This document shows, piece after piece, positions 42,517-51,956 of a DNA stretch of 64,000 bases. Source of the stretch: Akkermansia sp. (GTDB taxonomy: Bacteria > Verrucomicrobiota > Verrucomicrobiia > Verrucomicrobiales > Akkermansiaceae). Position 1 is the first letter of the stretch; each line of letters starts with the position of its first letter. The DNA lies in the NCBI GenBank assembly GCA_022787425.1, contig JALFWB010000003.1, positions 1 through 64,000 on the forward strand, given 5' to 3'. Both the position numbers and the translations under genes were made by a program. A model generated the notes under the pieces. The model was not told the DNA's origin. It made no database searches and worked only from the letters and a program-made list of their open reading frames with translations.

Positions 42517-43716
42517 ATGACATTCGAAGAACTGGGGCTTCCGGCCCCGATACTGGAAGCCGTGAAGGACTGCGGCTATGAGAGCCCCACCCCCATTCAG
42601 GAGCAGGCCATTCCCATCGTTCTGGAGGGCAAGGACGTTATCGGTGCCTCGCAGACCGGCACCGGCAAATCCGCAGCCTTCGCGCTGCCCCTGCTCAGCA
42701 AGACGGAAGCCACCGGTGTACCCCAAGTGCTGGTGCTGGAGCCCACCCGAGAGTTGGCTGACCAGCTGGCAGAAGCCTTCCGCACCTACGCAGCCCACAC
42801 CAACCATAGGATAGGTCTTCTGTACGGCGGTGTCGGCTACGGAGCCCAGACCGAGGAGCTCAAGAAGGGGGTTGACATTGTAGTAGCCACTCCCGGACGT
42901 CTGGTAGACCACTTCTACCGAGGCAACATGAAATTCAAAGCCATCCGCCACTTGGTGCTGGATGAGGTAGACCGCATGACGGATATGGGCTTCCTGCCCA
43001 TTGTTCGCAAAATCGTCAACCTCTGCCCCTGGGAGGGACGTCAAACGCTCTTCTTCTCCGCCACCATGCCGCAGATCCTGCAGGGATTTGCCAAGTGGTG
43101 CCTGACCGACCCCGTTGAAATCGCCATTGCACGTCGCGAGGTAGCTGCCACCATCTCCCACGCCTTCTACCCTGTAGGCATGGACCAGCGTGATGAGCTG
43201 CTTCTGGCACTGGTGAAGGCAACAAACTTCAAGAACCTCATGATTTTCACCCGCACCCGCAAGGAGGCAGACACCGTCTCTCGCATGCTGGCCAATGCCG
43301 GCTGGGGCAAGGAAGTGGCCGTCATGCACTCTGACATTCCCCAGAAGGAGCGTATGGCCGCACTGCGAGGCTTCAAGGAAGACAAATACCGCATTCTGGT
43401 GGCAACAGACGTGGCAGCTCGCGGCATCGATGTCAATGACGTCACCCATGTTATAAACTACCGCGTCCCGGAAAATCCGGAGGATTATGTGCACCGCATC
43501 GGACGCACGGGGCGGGCGGAAGCCACAGGCGATGCCTTTACCCTGTTGACAGCGGACGAGGTAGACTTTGCCAAGAGTGTTGAAAACTTCATCAACAACA
43601 AAATCGAGCGGCGCAAGCTGGAAGGCTTCCCATACGCCTACACCGCCCTGCTGGATGACAGTCCGGCGCGACCCGTCATCCGCAAGCGCCCCACTCCGCC
43701 GCGCCGTCGCCGATAA
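42517..43716 (+). CDS. DEAD-box RNA helicase (RhlE-like)
   Basis: TPIQEQAIPIVLEGKDVIGASQTGTGKSAAFALPLL, VLDEVDRMTDMGF, FSATMP, HRIGRTGRA (DEVD variant). Confidence 0.92.
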   Translation: MTFEELGLPAPILEAVKDCGYESPTPIQEQAIPIVLEGKDVIGASQTGTGKSAAFALPLLSKTEATGVPQVLVLEPTRELADQLAEAFRTYAAHTNHRIGLLYGGVGYGAQTEELKKGVDIVVATPGRLVDHFYRGNMKFKAIRHLVLDEVDRMTDMGFLPIVRKIVNLCPWEGRQTLFFSATMPQILQGFAKWCLTDPVEIAIARREVAATISHAFYPVGMDQRDELLLALVKATNFKNLMIFTRTRKEADTVSRMLANAGWGKEVAVMHSDIPQKERMAALRGFKEDKYRILVATDVAARGIDVNDVTHVINYRVPENPEDYVHRIGRTGRAEATGDAFTLLTADEVDFAKSVENFINNKIERRKLEGFPYAYTALLDDSPARPVIRKRPTPPRRRR

Positions 43717-43719
43717 GCC

Positions 43720-44226
43720 ATGCGTATTCTGGGCATAGACCCGGCTATCCGCAACACCGGCTACGCCATCCTGGAGGGGGATTACCGCTCCGCGCAGACA
43801 CCGGAATACGGCACACTATCCCTGCCGAGCAAGCTGACGCAGAGCGAATGCCTGCTGCGGATACACGAACATCTCTGCGAGCTCATCGAGCGACATAAGC
43901 CCGATGAGCTCGCCATCGAAGGCATCATCTTCGTACAATCACATCGCACGGCCATTGCCATGGGATCTGCCCGCGGAGCCGCCGTACTGGCCGCTGCTCG
44001 CCACGGACTCCGCATCATCGAGTACCCTCCCTCCTGCGTCAAACTGGCCACTGTGGGCAAGGGCGGTGCCCTCAAGCAACAGGTAGCCTTCATGATGCGC
44101 GCTCTTCTGCACCTGCGCGAGACCCCTCCTCCGGACGCCGCAGATGCACTTGCCATCGCCTACACCCACCTTGCCGCCGCAGACCCCGCTCGCGCACACC
44201 TTTTCCGGGACAGACGCTATATCTAG
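43720..44226 (+). CDS. ruvC: crossover junction endodeoxyribonuclease RuvC
   Basis: MRILGIDPAIRNTGYAILEG, LAIEGIIFVQSHRTAIAMGSARGAAVLAA, DAADALAIAYTH. Confidence 0.94.
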   Translation: MRILGIDPAIRNTGYAILEGDYRSAQTPEYGTLSLPSKLTQSECLLRIHEHLCELIERHKPDELAIEGIIFVQSHRTAIAMGSARGAAVLAAARHGLRIIEYPPSCVKLATVGKGGALKQQVAFMMRALLHLRETPPPDAADALAIAYTHLAAADPARAHLFRDRRYI

Positions 44227-44368
44227 CTGTCTAGCCAATTCCTACCCCGCACCCCCGTCATCACTTCCCCCCCGGTCTCCTTCTGCAACGAACAGACGTC
44301 CAAGAGGGCAGGAAGGGCAAAAAAAGGGGATTTTTTTCAAAAAAGAGCAGGGCATACAAAGAATAGGA

Positions 44369-44416
44369 TTGACATTCAGAGTGTATTGATGTGTACTAAG
44401 GGGAGCGGCAAGTGTA
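44369..44416 (+). promoter_or_regulatory. mraZ promoter region with GTGTA repeats at 10-bp periodicity (candidate MraZ operator)
   Basis: TTGACA (44369) ...GTGTA (44381) N5 GTGTA (44391) N5 GGGAG...; a third GTGTA at 44412. Confidence 0.45.
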
Positions 44417-44421
44417 TCTGA

Positions 44422-44895
44422 ATGTCTGATCCTGTACCAGAAGTTGCCTTTTGGGGCAATGCGAAGCACAAACTGGACCCGAAGAGTCGGGTCGCAGTAC
44501 CTGCGGAATGGCGAACTGCCCCGGGCAGCTCGCTGAGGATGCTTGCCGCCCTGAGCGAGGGCTACCCGGTGCTCAAATGCTACACCGAGGCAGGATTTGC
44601 CGAGAAGATCGCGAGCATTCGCCGGGAAGCCAAAGAGCAAGGGGTAACACCGGTAAAGATCGACCACTATGTCGGCGTGATCACCGGTCAATGCTTCGTG
44701 GGAGAGATCAGCTCACAGGGCAAACTGCTCATTCCCAAGGCCCAGCGAGAGCGTCTGCGCCTTGAAGACCTCGTCTCCATTGTGGGACGCGGTGCGTATT
44801 TCGAGCTCTGGAATCCGGATGAATTCGCCATCGTAAGCAGTCCGGAGGCCATGCAGCAGATTGAACTGGACAAGATGTTCGGCATTCTTACCTGA
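44422..44895 (+). CDS. mraZ: transcriptional regulator MraZ
   Basis: FWGNAKHKLDPKSRVAVPAEWR and second half GEISSQGKLLIPKAQRERLRLEDLVSIVGRGAYFELWNPDEF; first gene of the dcw cluster. Confidence 0.93.
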   Translation: MSDPVPEVAFWGNAKHKLDPKSRVAVPAEWRTAPGSSLRMLAALSEGYPVLKCYTEAGFAEKIASIRREAKEQGVTPVKIDHYVGVITGQCFVGEISSQGKLLIPKAQRERLRLEDLVSIVGRGAYFELWNPDEFAIVSSPEAMQQIELDKMFGILT

Positions 44896-46355
44896 TGAGC
44901 TACTCAAGAGTCACATATTCTGCCCCGGTCGAGGCAACGGGCATCTGTTACCGAGTGTTGATATGGGAAGACGGGCTACTGCCGGAAGAAGCCTTGGCTT
45001 CCCTGCGGACGCAACGCGCCGAGTTGTTAGCAGCCATGCGCGATGCCGGGCTCAAGGGATCCCGCGGCAAGCTGGCCGCTTTGACAGCAGAACTGAAGGA
45101 GCTGAACAAGCGCAGCATTGAAGCCCCGCTGGCTGCTCTACCCGCTCAGCCGGATTTTTTCGCGCGCGCGCATCAGGCAGGCGCGGTTTGGAGCCGTGAA
45201 GCCGGGGTACAGGCCTTCTGCATTGCCCCAGGACATGCTGTCATCCTTCTGCGCCCGACCGGTGAGGAGGGGATCGACAGTACGCTCTCCCGGCTGACAT
45301 CCGCCACGCCGGACATCACTTGGTGCTCCACACCCCTCATCGAGGCAATCTCTGATGCCGAGGCTGCGGAGATTGCGTCTGACTATCGCAATTCTGTCGA
45401 CCGGGAAGAAGAGAGTGACAACGAGGACACCTCGGCTGCCCCCTTCCACCACATCACCGTACTGCGGAATGAAGCCGTTTCGGCCCTGCAGGCAGCCCCC
45501 GGACGCATTCTCGTGGATGCGACACTGGGCGGCGGCGGTCACAGCGAGCTCATGCTGGAGCGCGGTGCAGAGGTATGGGGCATCGACCAAGATCCTACCG
45601 CCCGCAAAGCAGCTCGTCGGCGCTTGGCCGCCTACGGAGACCGCCTGCATGTGCTGGCCGGAAACTTCCGCAATGCAGCGCAGATGCTGCAGGAAGCCGG
45701 GGCCCCGCTCGCCGATGGACTGTTGGCGGACATCGGTATCTCCTCCCCCCAGGTGGACTGCGCAGAACGCGGCTTCTCCTTCAACGCTGATGGTCCGCTG
45801 GACATGCGCATGAATCCATCAGCCCCGCAAAGCGCGGCCGATTTGGTCAACAACGCCACGGAAGAGGAATTGGCCGACATCCTGCACCGATACGGCGAAG
45901 AGCGCGCCGCACGCGCCATCGCTCGTCGCATTGTGCAAGAGCGCAGCAAAGCCCCTCTGACCACCACCAAGCAGCTCGCCGACCTCATCGGAAGCGTGCT
46001 GCCGCGCAAAGGCAAACAGCACCCGGCCACCCGCAGTTTCCAAGCCCTGCGTATCGCCGTCAATGACGAACTCGGTGCCTTGGAGGACTTGCTGCACAGT
46101 GCCATGGGTATGCTGAAGAGCGGCGGACGCTTCGCCGTCATCACCTTTCACAGCTTGGAGGATCGCGCCGTCAAGCACTTCTTCGAGCAAATCACCCGCC
46201 CGGAGATTGACCGCCCGGAATGGCCGGCACCGCGTCCCAACCCGGACTGCACGGCTCGCCTCATCACCCGAAAACCCATCATCCCGGGCGAGGCCGAACT
46301 GGCTGCCAACCCACGCGCCCGCAGTGCCAAATTACGCGTTGTAGAAAAACTTTAA
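44895..46355 (+). CDS. rsmH: 16S rRNA (cytosine(1402)-N4)-methyltransferase with about 182-aa N-terminal extension
   Basis: RsmH domain from PFHHITVLRNEAVSAL; DATLGGGGHSELML, ADIGISSPQVDCAERGFSF, ITFHSLEDRAVKHFF. Confidence 0.93.
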   Translation: MSYSRVTYSAPVEATGICYRVLIWEDGLLPEEALASLRTQRAELLAAMRDAGLKGSRGKLAALTAELKELNKRSIEAPLAALPAQPDFFARAHQAGAVWSREAGVQAFCIAPGHAVILLRPTGEEGIDSTLSRLTSATPDITWCSTPLIEAISDAEAAEIASDYRNSVDREEESDNEDTSAAPFHHITVLRNEAVSALQAAPGRILVDATLGGGGHSELMLERGAEVWGIDQDPTARKAARRRLAAYGDRLHVLAGNFRNAAQMLQEAGAPLADGLLADIGISSPQVDCAERGFSFNADGPLDMRMNPSAPQSAADLVNNATEEELADILHRYGEERAARAIARRIVQERSKAPLTTTKQLADLIGSVLPRKGKQHPATRSFQALRIAVNDELGALEDLLHSAMGMLKSGGRFAVITFHSLEDRAVKHFFEQITRPEIDRPEWPAPRPNPDCTARLITRKPIIPGEAELAANPRARSAKLRVVEKL

Positions 46356-46370
46356 CCCACCTTACCACAT

Positions 46371-46709
46371 ATGCCGGTATCCAAGAAATCATCACATGAA
46401 ATTCCGTTTTCCTTCCTTTGCTGGATGGTCATCTTCACCGTTGTCACAGCTCTCTGCGGCGTCTGCTACGCAACGCTCAAGAATGAGCACGTTGCCGTGC
46501 GCACGGAGATCAACAAGATCGAGCGAGAGATTGCCGAGCGGCGCATGAATACCAAGCAATACCAAGCCAAAGCCACCGGCGTGTGTAACCGCTGGGCCAT
46601 GCGTGACAAGCTCGCTCAAATGGGCTCCGACCTGCAGGACATCGATCGCAATCAGATCGAGACAGCCCGCAGTATGGGGCAGACTGACATTCACACCGCC
46701 TGCAGGTAA
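46371..46709 (+). CDS. ftsL: FtsL-like cell division protein
   Basis: Small bitopic membrane protein with coiled coil between rsmH and ftsI. Confidence 0.65.
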   Translation: MPVSKKSSHEIPFSFLCWMVIFTVVTALCGVCYATLKNEHVAVRTEINKIEREIAERRMNTKQYQAKATGVCNRWAMRDKLAQMGSDLQDIDRNQIETARSMGQTDIHTACR

Positions 46710-46733
46710 ATCAATCCTAACCCCGGCTCCGTC

Positions 46734-49040
46734 ATGAAAACGAAAGTTCCCTTCGCTTCCCGCTGCATTTTGCTGGGTGTTGCAGTCGTTGCGGCCTCAC
46801 TCACCCTGACATGGCACTTGGTCGCCATGCAGGTAGAAGATGCCGACAACCGTCGAGGCATGGCTGCCGATGAATTGATTGAGGTGGAGACAATCCCCGC
46901 CCAGCGCGGCATCATCATGGATCGAAACGAAGAGATCCTGACGAACAACATCTCCGGTGCTGAACTTCTGGCAGACCGTAATCACCTGCGAGATTTCTCC
47001 CTTGTGGTCGATGGCTTGGCTTACAATCAAGCACTTAACGACCCGAGATGGGCCACCGCTGCGGACAAGGCCGCCCGCAACAAGATCGTCCGTGATTGGG
47101 TCAATCGCCTCACCAAGAACGCCGAGGTTGACATGACACCGGAGGAGCGCCAGATTGCCCGCGCAAAAATTGACCCTAAGGACACCAAAGCCCTGTTCAT
47201 GATGGACTACGACCCCGCCATCTGCGAGCAGTATTATCACCTGCACGACAAGCTGGTGGCGGATGTTCTGTGGCCCTTCTTGGCTAACGTTGAGATGCGT
47301 GATAACGATGAGGAAACAGCCGAGGAACCGCAAACGCCCCCCCAACCCAAGAGCAAGGGTAAAGGAAAGGGCAAGTCTCGTCAGGCCAAGAATCCTCCGC
47401 CTGCGCCGCCTGCACCCAAGCGTTTCATGACGCGCGAGGACATCATCGAAATGATTGCTCAAGATAAGACCATTGCCGCCAACAAGGAGGCAGTGGCCCG
47501 GGGAGAAGCCCCCAAGCGCCTCCGCATGTCCATTAAACTGGCGCGGGGACTGAATATCGACACGGCTGAAAAGATTCGTCAAGCTCTGGCGAATGCTCAC
47601 CTGCGCGGCATCGTTGTCCAGACAACTCGTCGTCGTTCCTACGTCACCCCCACCCTGCTCAGCCATGTGATCGGGTACGTTGACCACGAGAACAAAGGCG
47701 TCAGCGGAGTGGAATCCGTGTTCAACAGCTATTTGGCCGGTTGCGATGGGCTGCGGGAATACCGCCACAATGCCCGCGGCCAAGTACTCTCCGACCTAAA
47801 CGACCGCTATCTGCCGCCCAAGCACGGCCTCAATCTGCGCCTGACCATTGATATGCGTATACAGTCCATTTTGGAGCAAGAGCTGGACAAGGGCATGCGC
47901 TATTACCATGCTTCCCGCGGCTGCATGATTGCCGTAGACCCCAAAACAGGCGATATTCTCGGCATGGTGAGCCGCCCGGCTTTTGACCTGAACACCAAGG
48001 AAATCATCACCCCGAACGGTAAATTCCGCCGGGGCGAGCTCAAGGATCGCGCGGGTAATGTCATCGGTGGTGACTTTAACTTCGCCTGTCAGACACGTTA
48101 CGAGCCGGGCTCCACCTTCAAATCCATCACCGTGAGCGCGGCGGTGGATACAGGCGTCTTCGGCATCAACTCAGTTGTCTCGGCAGCACCCTACGTTGTC
48201 GCCGGGGCTCGTCCCATCACGGATGCTCCCTTCAATTACGGAGCACTCAGTCTCGCCGGGGGGCTCAAGAAGTCCAGCAACCCGGTCAACGCACGCGTGG
48301 CCATCACCTGCGGATGGAAGCGCTTCAAGGAATATTTGGATCGCTTCGGCGTCACCCAGCCCACCGGCATTCCGCTTCCCAGCGGTGGTTCATGCCATGT
48401 CTCGAACGGTGCCAACCCTGTCAACCTCTCCCGCATGGCATATGGTTATGCCATCTCGGTCTCCCCGCTCCACATGGCCATGGTCTATTCCACCATCGCC
48501 AACAAAGGCGTACGCATGGCCCCCCGACTCATTGACAAGGTTATCACGGCCGAGGGGGAGGTGTATGATGAGTGCCCCCCGCAAACCGTTTGCCGGGTCA
48601 TGAAAGAAAAGACCGCAAAGGAGCTGCTGGGAGCCTTGGAGAGTGTCACCGAGCGCACCGGGCCCGGAGGACGAGGCACGGCCACGCGAGCCGCCATCCC
48701 CGGCTTCCGCATCGGCGGTAAGACCGGCACCGCCAAGAAAGTCGGTGCGCATCGACTGTACACCGATAACCTTTACACCGTCTCCTTCGCCGGCATCCTG
48801 CCCGTTGACGACCCCAAATTGGTCATCATGACGGTCATTGACGAACCGCACCCCACCGATTGTAACCCCGGCGGCGGCACGGTGGCAGCCCCCATCTTCC
48901 GCGCAGCGGCCCTGCGCATTATCGAGCTTCTCAACATTCAGCCGAGCAATGCCGAGGAATACGAGAAATTCCGCAACGAGCAGCGGAGTGAGCAAGCGGC
49001 ACAAGCAGAACAACCCAAAAAACCGAACAAGCATGCATAA
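46734..49040 (+). CDS. ftsI: penicillin-binding protein 3 / FtsI-type transpeptidase
   Basis: PGSTFKSITV, KKSSNPVNA, GGKTGTAKK; N-terminal TM; in dcw context. Confidence 0.92.
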   Translation: MKTKVPFASRCILLGVAVVAASLTLTWHLVAMQVEDADNRRGMAADELIEVETIPAQRGIIMDRNEEILTNNISGAELLADRNHLRDFSLVVDGLAYNQALNDPRWATAADKAARNKIVRDWVNRLTKNAEVDMTPEERQIARAKIDPKDTKALFMMDYDPAICEQYYHLHDKLVADVLWPFLANVEMRDNDEETAEEPQTPPQPKSKGKGKGKSRQAKNPPPAPPAPKRFMTREDIIEMIAQDKTIAANKEAVARGEAPKRLRMSIKLARGLNIDTAEKIRQALANAHLRGIVVQTTRRRSYVTPTLLSHVIGYVDHENKGVSGVESVFNSYLAGCDGLREYRHNARGQVLSDLNDRYLPPKHGLNLRLTIDMRIQSILEQELDKGMRYYHASRGCMIAVDPKTGDILGMVSRPAFDLNTKEIITPNGKFRRGELKDRAGNVIGGDFNFACQTRYEPGSTFKSITVSAAVDTGVFGINSVVSAAPYVVAGARPITDAPFNYGALSLAGGLKKSSNPVNARVAITCGWKRFKEYLDRFGVTQPTGIPLPSGGSCHVSNGANPVNLSRMAYGYAISVSPLHMAMVYSTIANKGVRMAPRLIDKVITAEGEVYDECPPQTVCRVMKEKTAKELLGALESVTERTGPGGRGTATRAAIPGFRIGGKTGTAKKVGAHRLYTDNLYTVSFAGILPVDDPKLVIMTVIDEPHPTDCNPGGGTVAAPIFRAAALRIIELLNIQPSNAEEYEKFRNEQRSEQAAQAEQPKKPNKHA

Positions 49041-50556
49041 CAAGCAACTTTTCACCATACTCCCCGGTGCCGTCTGTACCGGAAAACTGAAGAAGCCGCT
49101 GAGTCTGCTGACCGATGACAGCCGCCGCGTGATACCCGGCAGCTGCTACATCGCCGTAAGGGGGACTCAGTTTGACGGACACACCGCCATACCGGACGCG
49201 ATTGCCGCCGGTGCAACGGCCATCGTAGCCGAGCTCCCCTGCCCTCCCGATCTCGCTGAGAGCGGGATCTTCTGGGTTCAGGTTCCGGATACGCACGAAG
49301 CAGACGGACTGCTGATGAGCGCGTGGCATGATTTTCCCAGCGAGCAGTTGGTGATGCTGGGTGTGACCGGCACCAACGGCAAAACGACCATCAGCTATCT
49401 GACCAATGCCGTGTTCCGCACCGTGTGGCAACGTGCCGGGCTCATCGGCACCATCATCTGCGATGACGGCGCCACTCGTTCGGCCTCGCACAATACCACA
49501 CCCGGCTGTGCCGAGTTGCAAAGTCTTTTGGCATCCATGGTCAAAAACGGCTGCCGCGCCTGCGCCATGGAGGTCTCATCCCATGCTTTGGTGCAGTGTC
49601 GCACTGCCGGCACCAACTTCCGCGTCGGTATCTTCACAAACCTCACCCAGGACCACTTGGATTTCCACAAGACCATGGAGGCCTACTACGAGGCCAAGAA
49701 ACTCCTCTTCACCCGCATGGCGGAGTGGGATCCCAAGTCCGTGGCCGTCATCAACATCGATGATGCCTACGGACGCAGACTGGCGGGGGAAATGGCCCCG
49801 CGCATGAAGGTACGCACCTTCGGTACGGCCAAGGATGCCGACTTCCGGGCCGTACCCAAACTCCTCTCCCTCAAGGGCAGCCAATATGAGCTGAATTACC
49901 GGGGGAAGAGCTACTTGGTGCGCACGCCGCTCATCGGGGAATTCAACGTCTCCAACAGCTTGGCAGCCTTGGCAGGTGTAGTAGCCGCCGGAGTCAGCAT
50001 TCGGGATGCCATCAACTGCTTGGCCCAGAGCCCGCAGGTGCCCGGTCGCATGGAGCTGGTGAGCAGCGTGAACAATGTCCAATCCTTCGTAGATTATGCC
50101 CACACCCCGGACGCCGTGGAGAACGTCTGCCGCACGATGAAGGCACTCTGCCGCTCCGGCAGACTCATCACGGTATTCGGCTGCGGCGGCGACCGCGACC
50201 GCACCAAGCGTCCCCTGATGGGTGAAGCTGCCGCCAAACACAGCGACATCTGCCTAGTTACGAGTGACAACCCTCGTTCCGAGGATCCCGAGGCCATCAT
50301 CGATGAAATCATGCCCGGTATTCCCACCCCCAAGCAGCACCGCATCACGGACCGCGAGCAGGCCATCCGCGCTGCACTGGAGCTGGCCGTTCCGGGGGAT
50401 GTGGTACTCATCGCCGGTAAGGGGCATGAGAATTATCAAATCTTCAAGGACGAGACAATCAACTTCTCGGATGCCGCCGTTGTGCGCAAGTACTACGCTG
50501 AGCGCAATCCGGAGGGCCGCTCCGTTCCCTCCCGCAAACCGGATAACCACGCCTGA
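49033..50556 (+). CDS. murE: UDP-MurNAc-L-Ala-D-Glu:meso-diaminopimelate ligase
   Basis: TDDSRRVIPGSCYIAVRGTQFDGH, GVTGTNGKTTISYL, meso-DAP signature SDNPRSEDP. Confidence 0.95.
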   Translation: MHNKQLFTILPGAVCTGKLKKPLSLLTDDSRRVIPGSCYIAVRGTQFDGHTAIPDAIAAGATAIVAELPCPPDLAESGIFWVQVPDTHEADGLLMSAWHDFPSEQLVMLGVTGTNGKTTISYLTNAVFRTVWQRAGLIGTIICDDGATRSASHNTTPGCAELQSLLASMVKNGCRACAMEVSSHALVQCRTAGTNFRVGIFTNLTQDHLDFHKTMEAYYEAKKLLFTRMAEWDPKSVAVINIDDAYGRRLAGEMAPRMKVRTFGTAKDADFRAVPKLLSLKGSQYELNYRGKSYLVRTPLIGEFNVSNSLAALAGVVAAGVSIRDAINCLAQSPQVPGRMELVSSVNNVQSFVDYAHTPDAVENVCRTMKALCRSGRLITVFGCGGDRDRTKRPLMGEAAAKHSDICLVTSDNPRSEDPEAIIDEIMPGIPTPKQHRITDREQAIRAALELAVPGDVVLIAGKGHENYQIFKDETINFSDAAVVRKYYAERNPEGRSVPSRKPDNHA

Positions 50557-50566
50557 TTGACCGACC

Positions 50567-51952
50567 ATGACAAGCCTCCCCCTCCCCGATCTTATCTGCG
50601 CCACCGGCGGTACTGCCGCAATCATGGGCGAGCGCGCCATCACGGCAGGACTCACGACGGACAGTCGGCGGGTCGTTCCGGGATGCGTTTTCCTGGCCCT
50701 GAGCGGTGAGCGCTTTGACGGCAACACCTTTGCGGCAGAGGCAACGCGCAAAGGGGCTGCAGCTGTTGTGGTGTCCCGAACGGAGGGGGAATATGCGCCC
50801 GGAGCTACCGTTATTCTCGTACAGGATACACTGAAAGCCCTGCAATCCTTGGCCTCATGGTGGCGGGAGCAATTGGATCCCCTACATGTGGTGGGGCTCA
50901 CCGGGTCCTCCGGCAAGACGAGCACCAAGGACATGACCCTGGCCGTGCTGGCTCAACGCTACAAGGCCATTGCAACCGCCGGAAACCTCAACAACCACAT
51001 CGGCGTCCCCCTCAGCATTCTCGCCACCGAGAAAGGCACCGAGGCCGCTGTGTGGGAGATGGGCATGAACCACGCAGGCGAGCTCGACCCGCTCTGCCGC
51101 ATGACTCGCCCACAAATCGGCATCATCACCACCATCGGCTCGGCCCACTTGGAGTTCCTCGGTAGCCGCCAGAACATCGCGCAGGAAAAGTGCACGGTAG
51201 CGCGTTCTCTGCCGAAGGAAGGCTACATGATTTATCCCGCAACAGACGATTTTGCGGACTACATTGCCTCCCAGACAGTCGCCACCCCCATCCCCGTGGG
51301 CGGCTGCGATTCCCCTGTACGCGCGCTGAACTGCCGCACCACGGCACAGGGCACGGCCTATGACCTGCACATCGAGGGGCTAGGCGAAATACGAATCAAC
51401 CTCCCCGTCCCCGGGCAGCACATGGTCAGCAACAGCCTTCTGGCAGCCGCCGCAGGGTGGAAGCTCGGTTGCACCTTGGAGCAGATTGCAGCGGGCCTCT
51501 CCTCCGCCACTCTCACCAAGGGCCGCTTGGCCTGCAAGCAGGTGGAGGGCTACACCGTAGTGGACGACACCTACAACGCCAACCCGGAGAGCATGAAAGC
51601 CGCCCTCCGAACCGTTGCCGCGCTGGAGGGTCCCAAGCGTCGCTTCGCCGTGCTCGGCAAGATGGGCGAGCTGGGCGAAGGCGGCATCGCGGCCCACGCA
51701 GAAATCGGCTGGTGTGCAGCCTCCCTCGGTTACGCCGCCGTGGTGGTGGTAGGCGAGGAATGCGCCGAGACCGATGCCCTCTGTCAAGCGGCTGCGGAAA
51801 CGATCCCCGCCGTATTGGTCAACACCCCGGCAGAAGCCGCTGCCACTCTGCGCAGCATGACGGAACCGGGGGATGCCATCCTGTTCAAAGGCTCTCGCTC
51901 CGCCGGCATGGAACGCACCATGTATGAACTCTTTCCCTCATTAAAAAATTGA
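50567..51952 (+). CDS. murF: UDP-MurNAc-tripeptide:D-Ala-D-Ala ligase
   Basis: TTDSRRVVPGCVFLALSGERFDG, GLTGSSGKTSTKDM, EMGMNHAGEL, VVDDTYNANPESMKAAL. Confidence 0.95.
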   Translation: MTSLPLPDLICATGGTAAIMGERAITAGLTTDSRRVVPGCVFLALSGERFDGNTFAAEATRKGAAAVVVSRTEGEYAPGATVILVQDTLKALQSLASWWREQLDPLHVVGLTGSSGKTSTKDMTLAVLAQRYKAIATAGNLNNHIGVPLSILATEKGTEAAVWEMGMNHAGELDPLCRMTRPQIGIITTIGSAHLEFLGSRQNIAQEKCTVARSLPKEGYMIYPATDDFADYIASQTVATPIPVGGCDSPVRALNCRTTAQGTAYDLHIEGLGEIRINLPVPGQHMVSNSLLAAAAGWKLGCTLEQIAAGLSSATLTKGRLACKQVEGYTVVDDTYNANPESMKAALRTVAALEGPKRRFAVLGKMGELGEGGIAAHAEIGWCAASLGYAAVVVVGEECAETDALCQAAAETIPAVLVNTPAEAAATLRSMTEPGDAILFKGSRSAGMERTMYELFPSLKN

Positions 51953-51956
51953 CACC

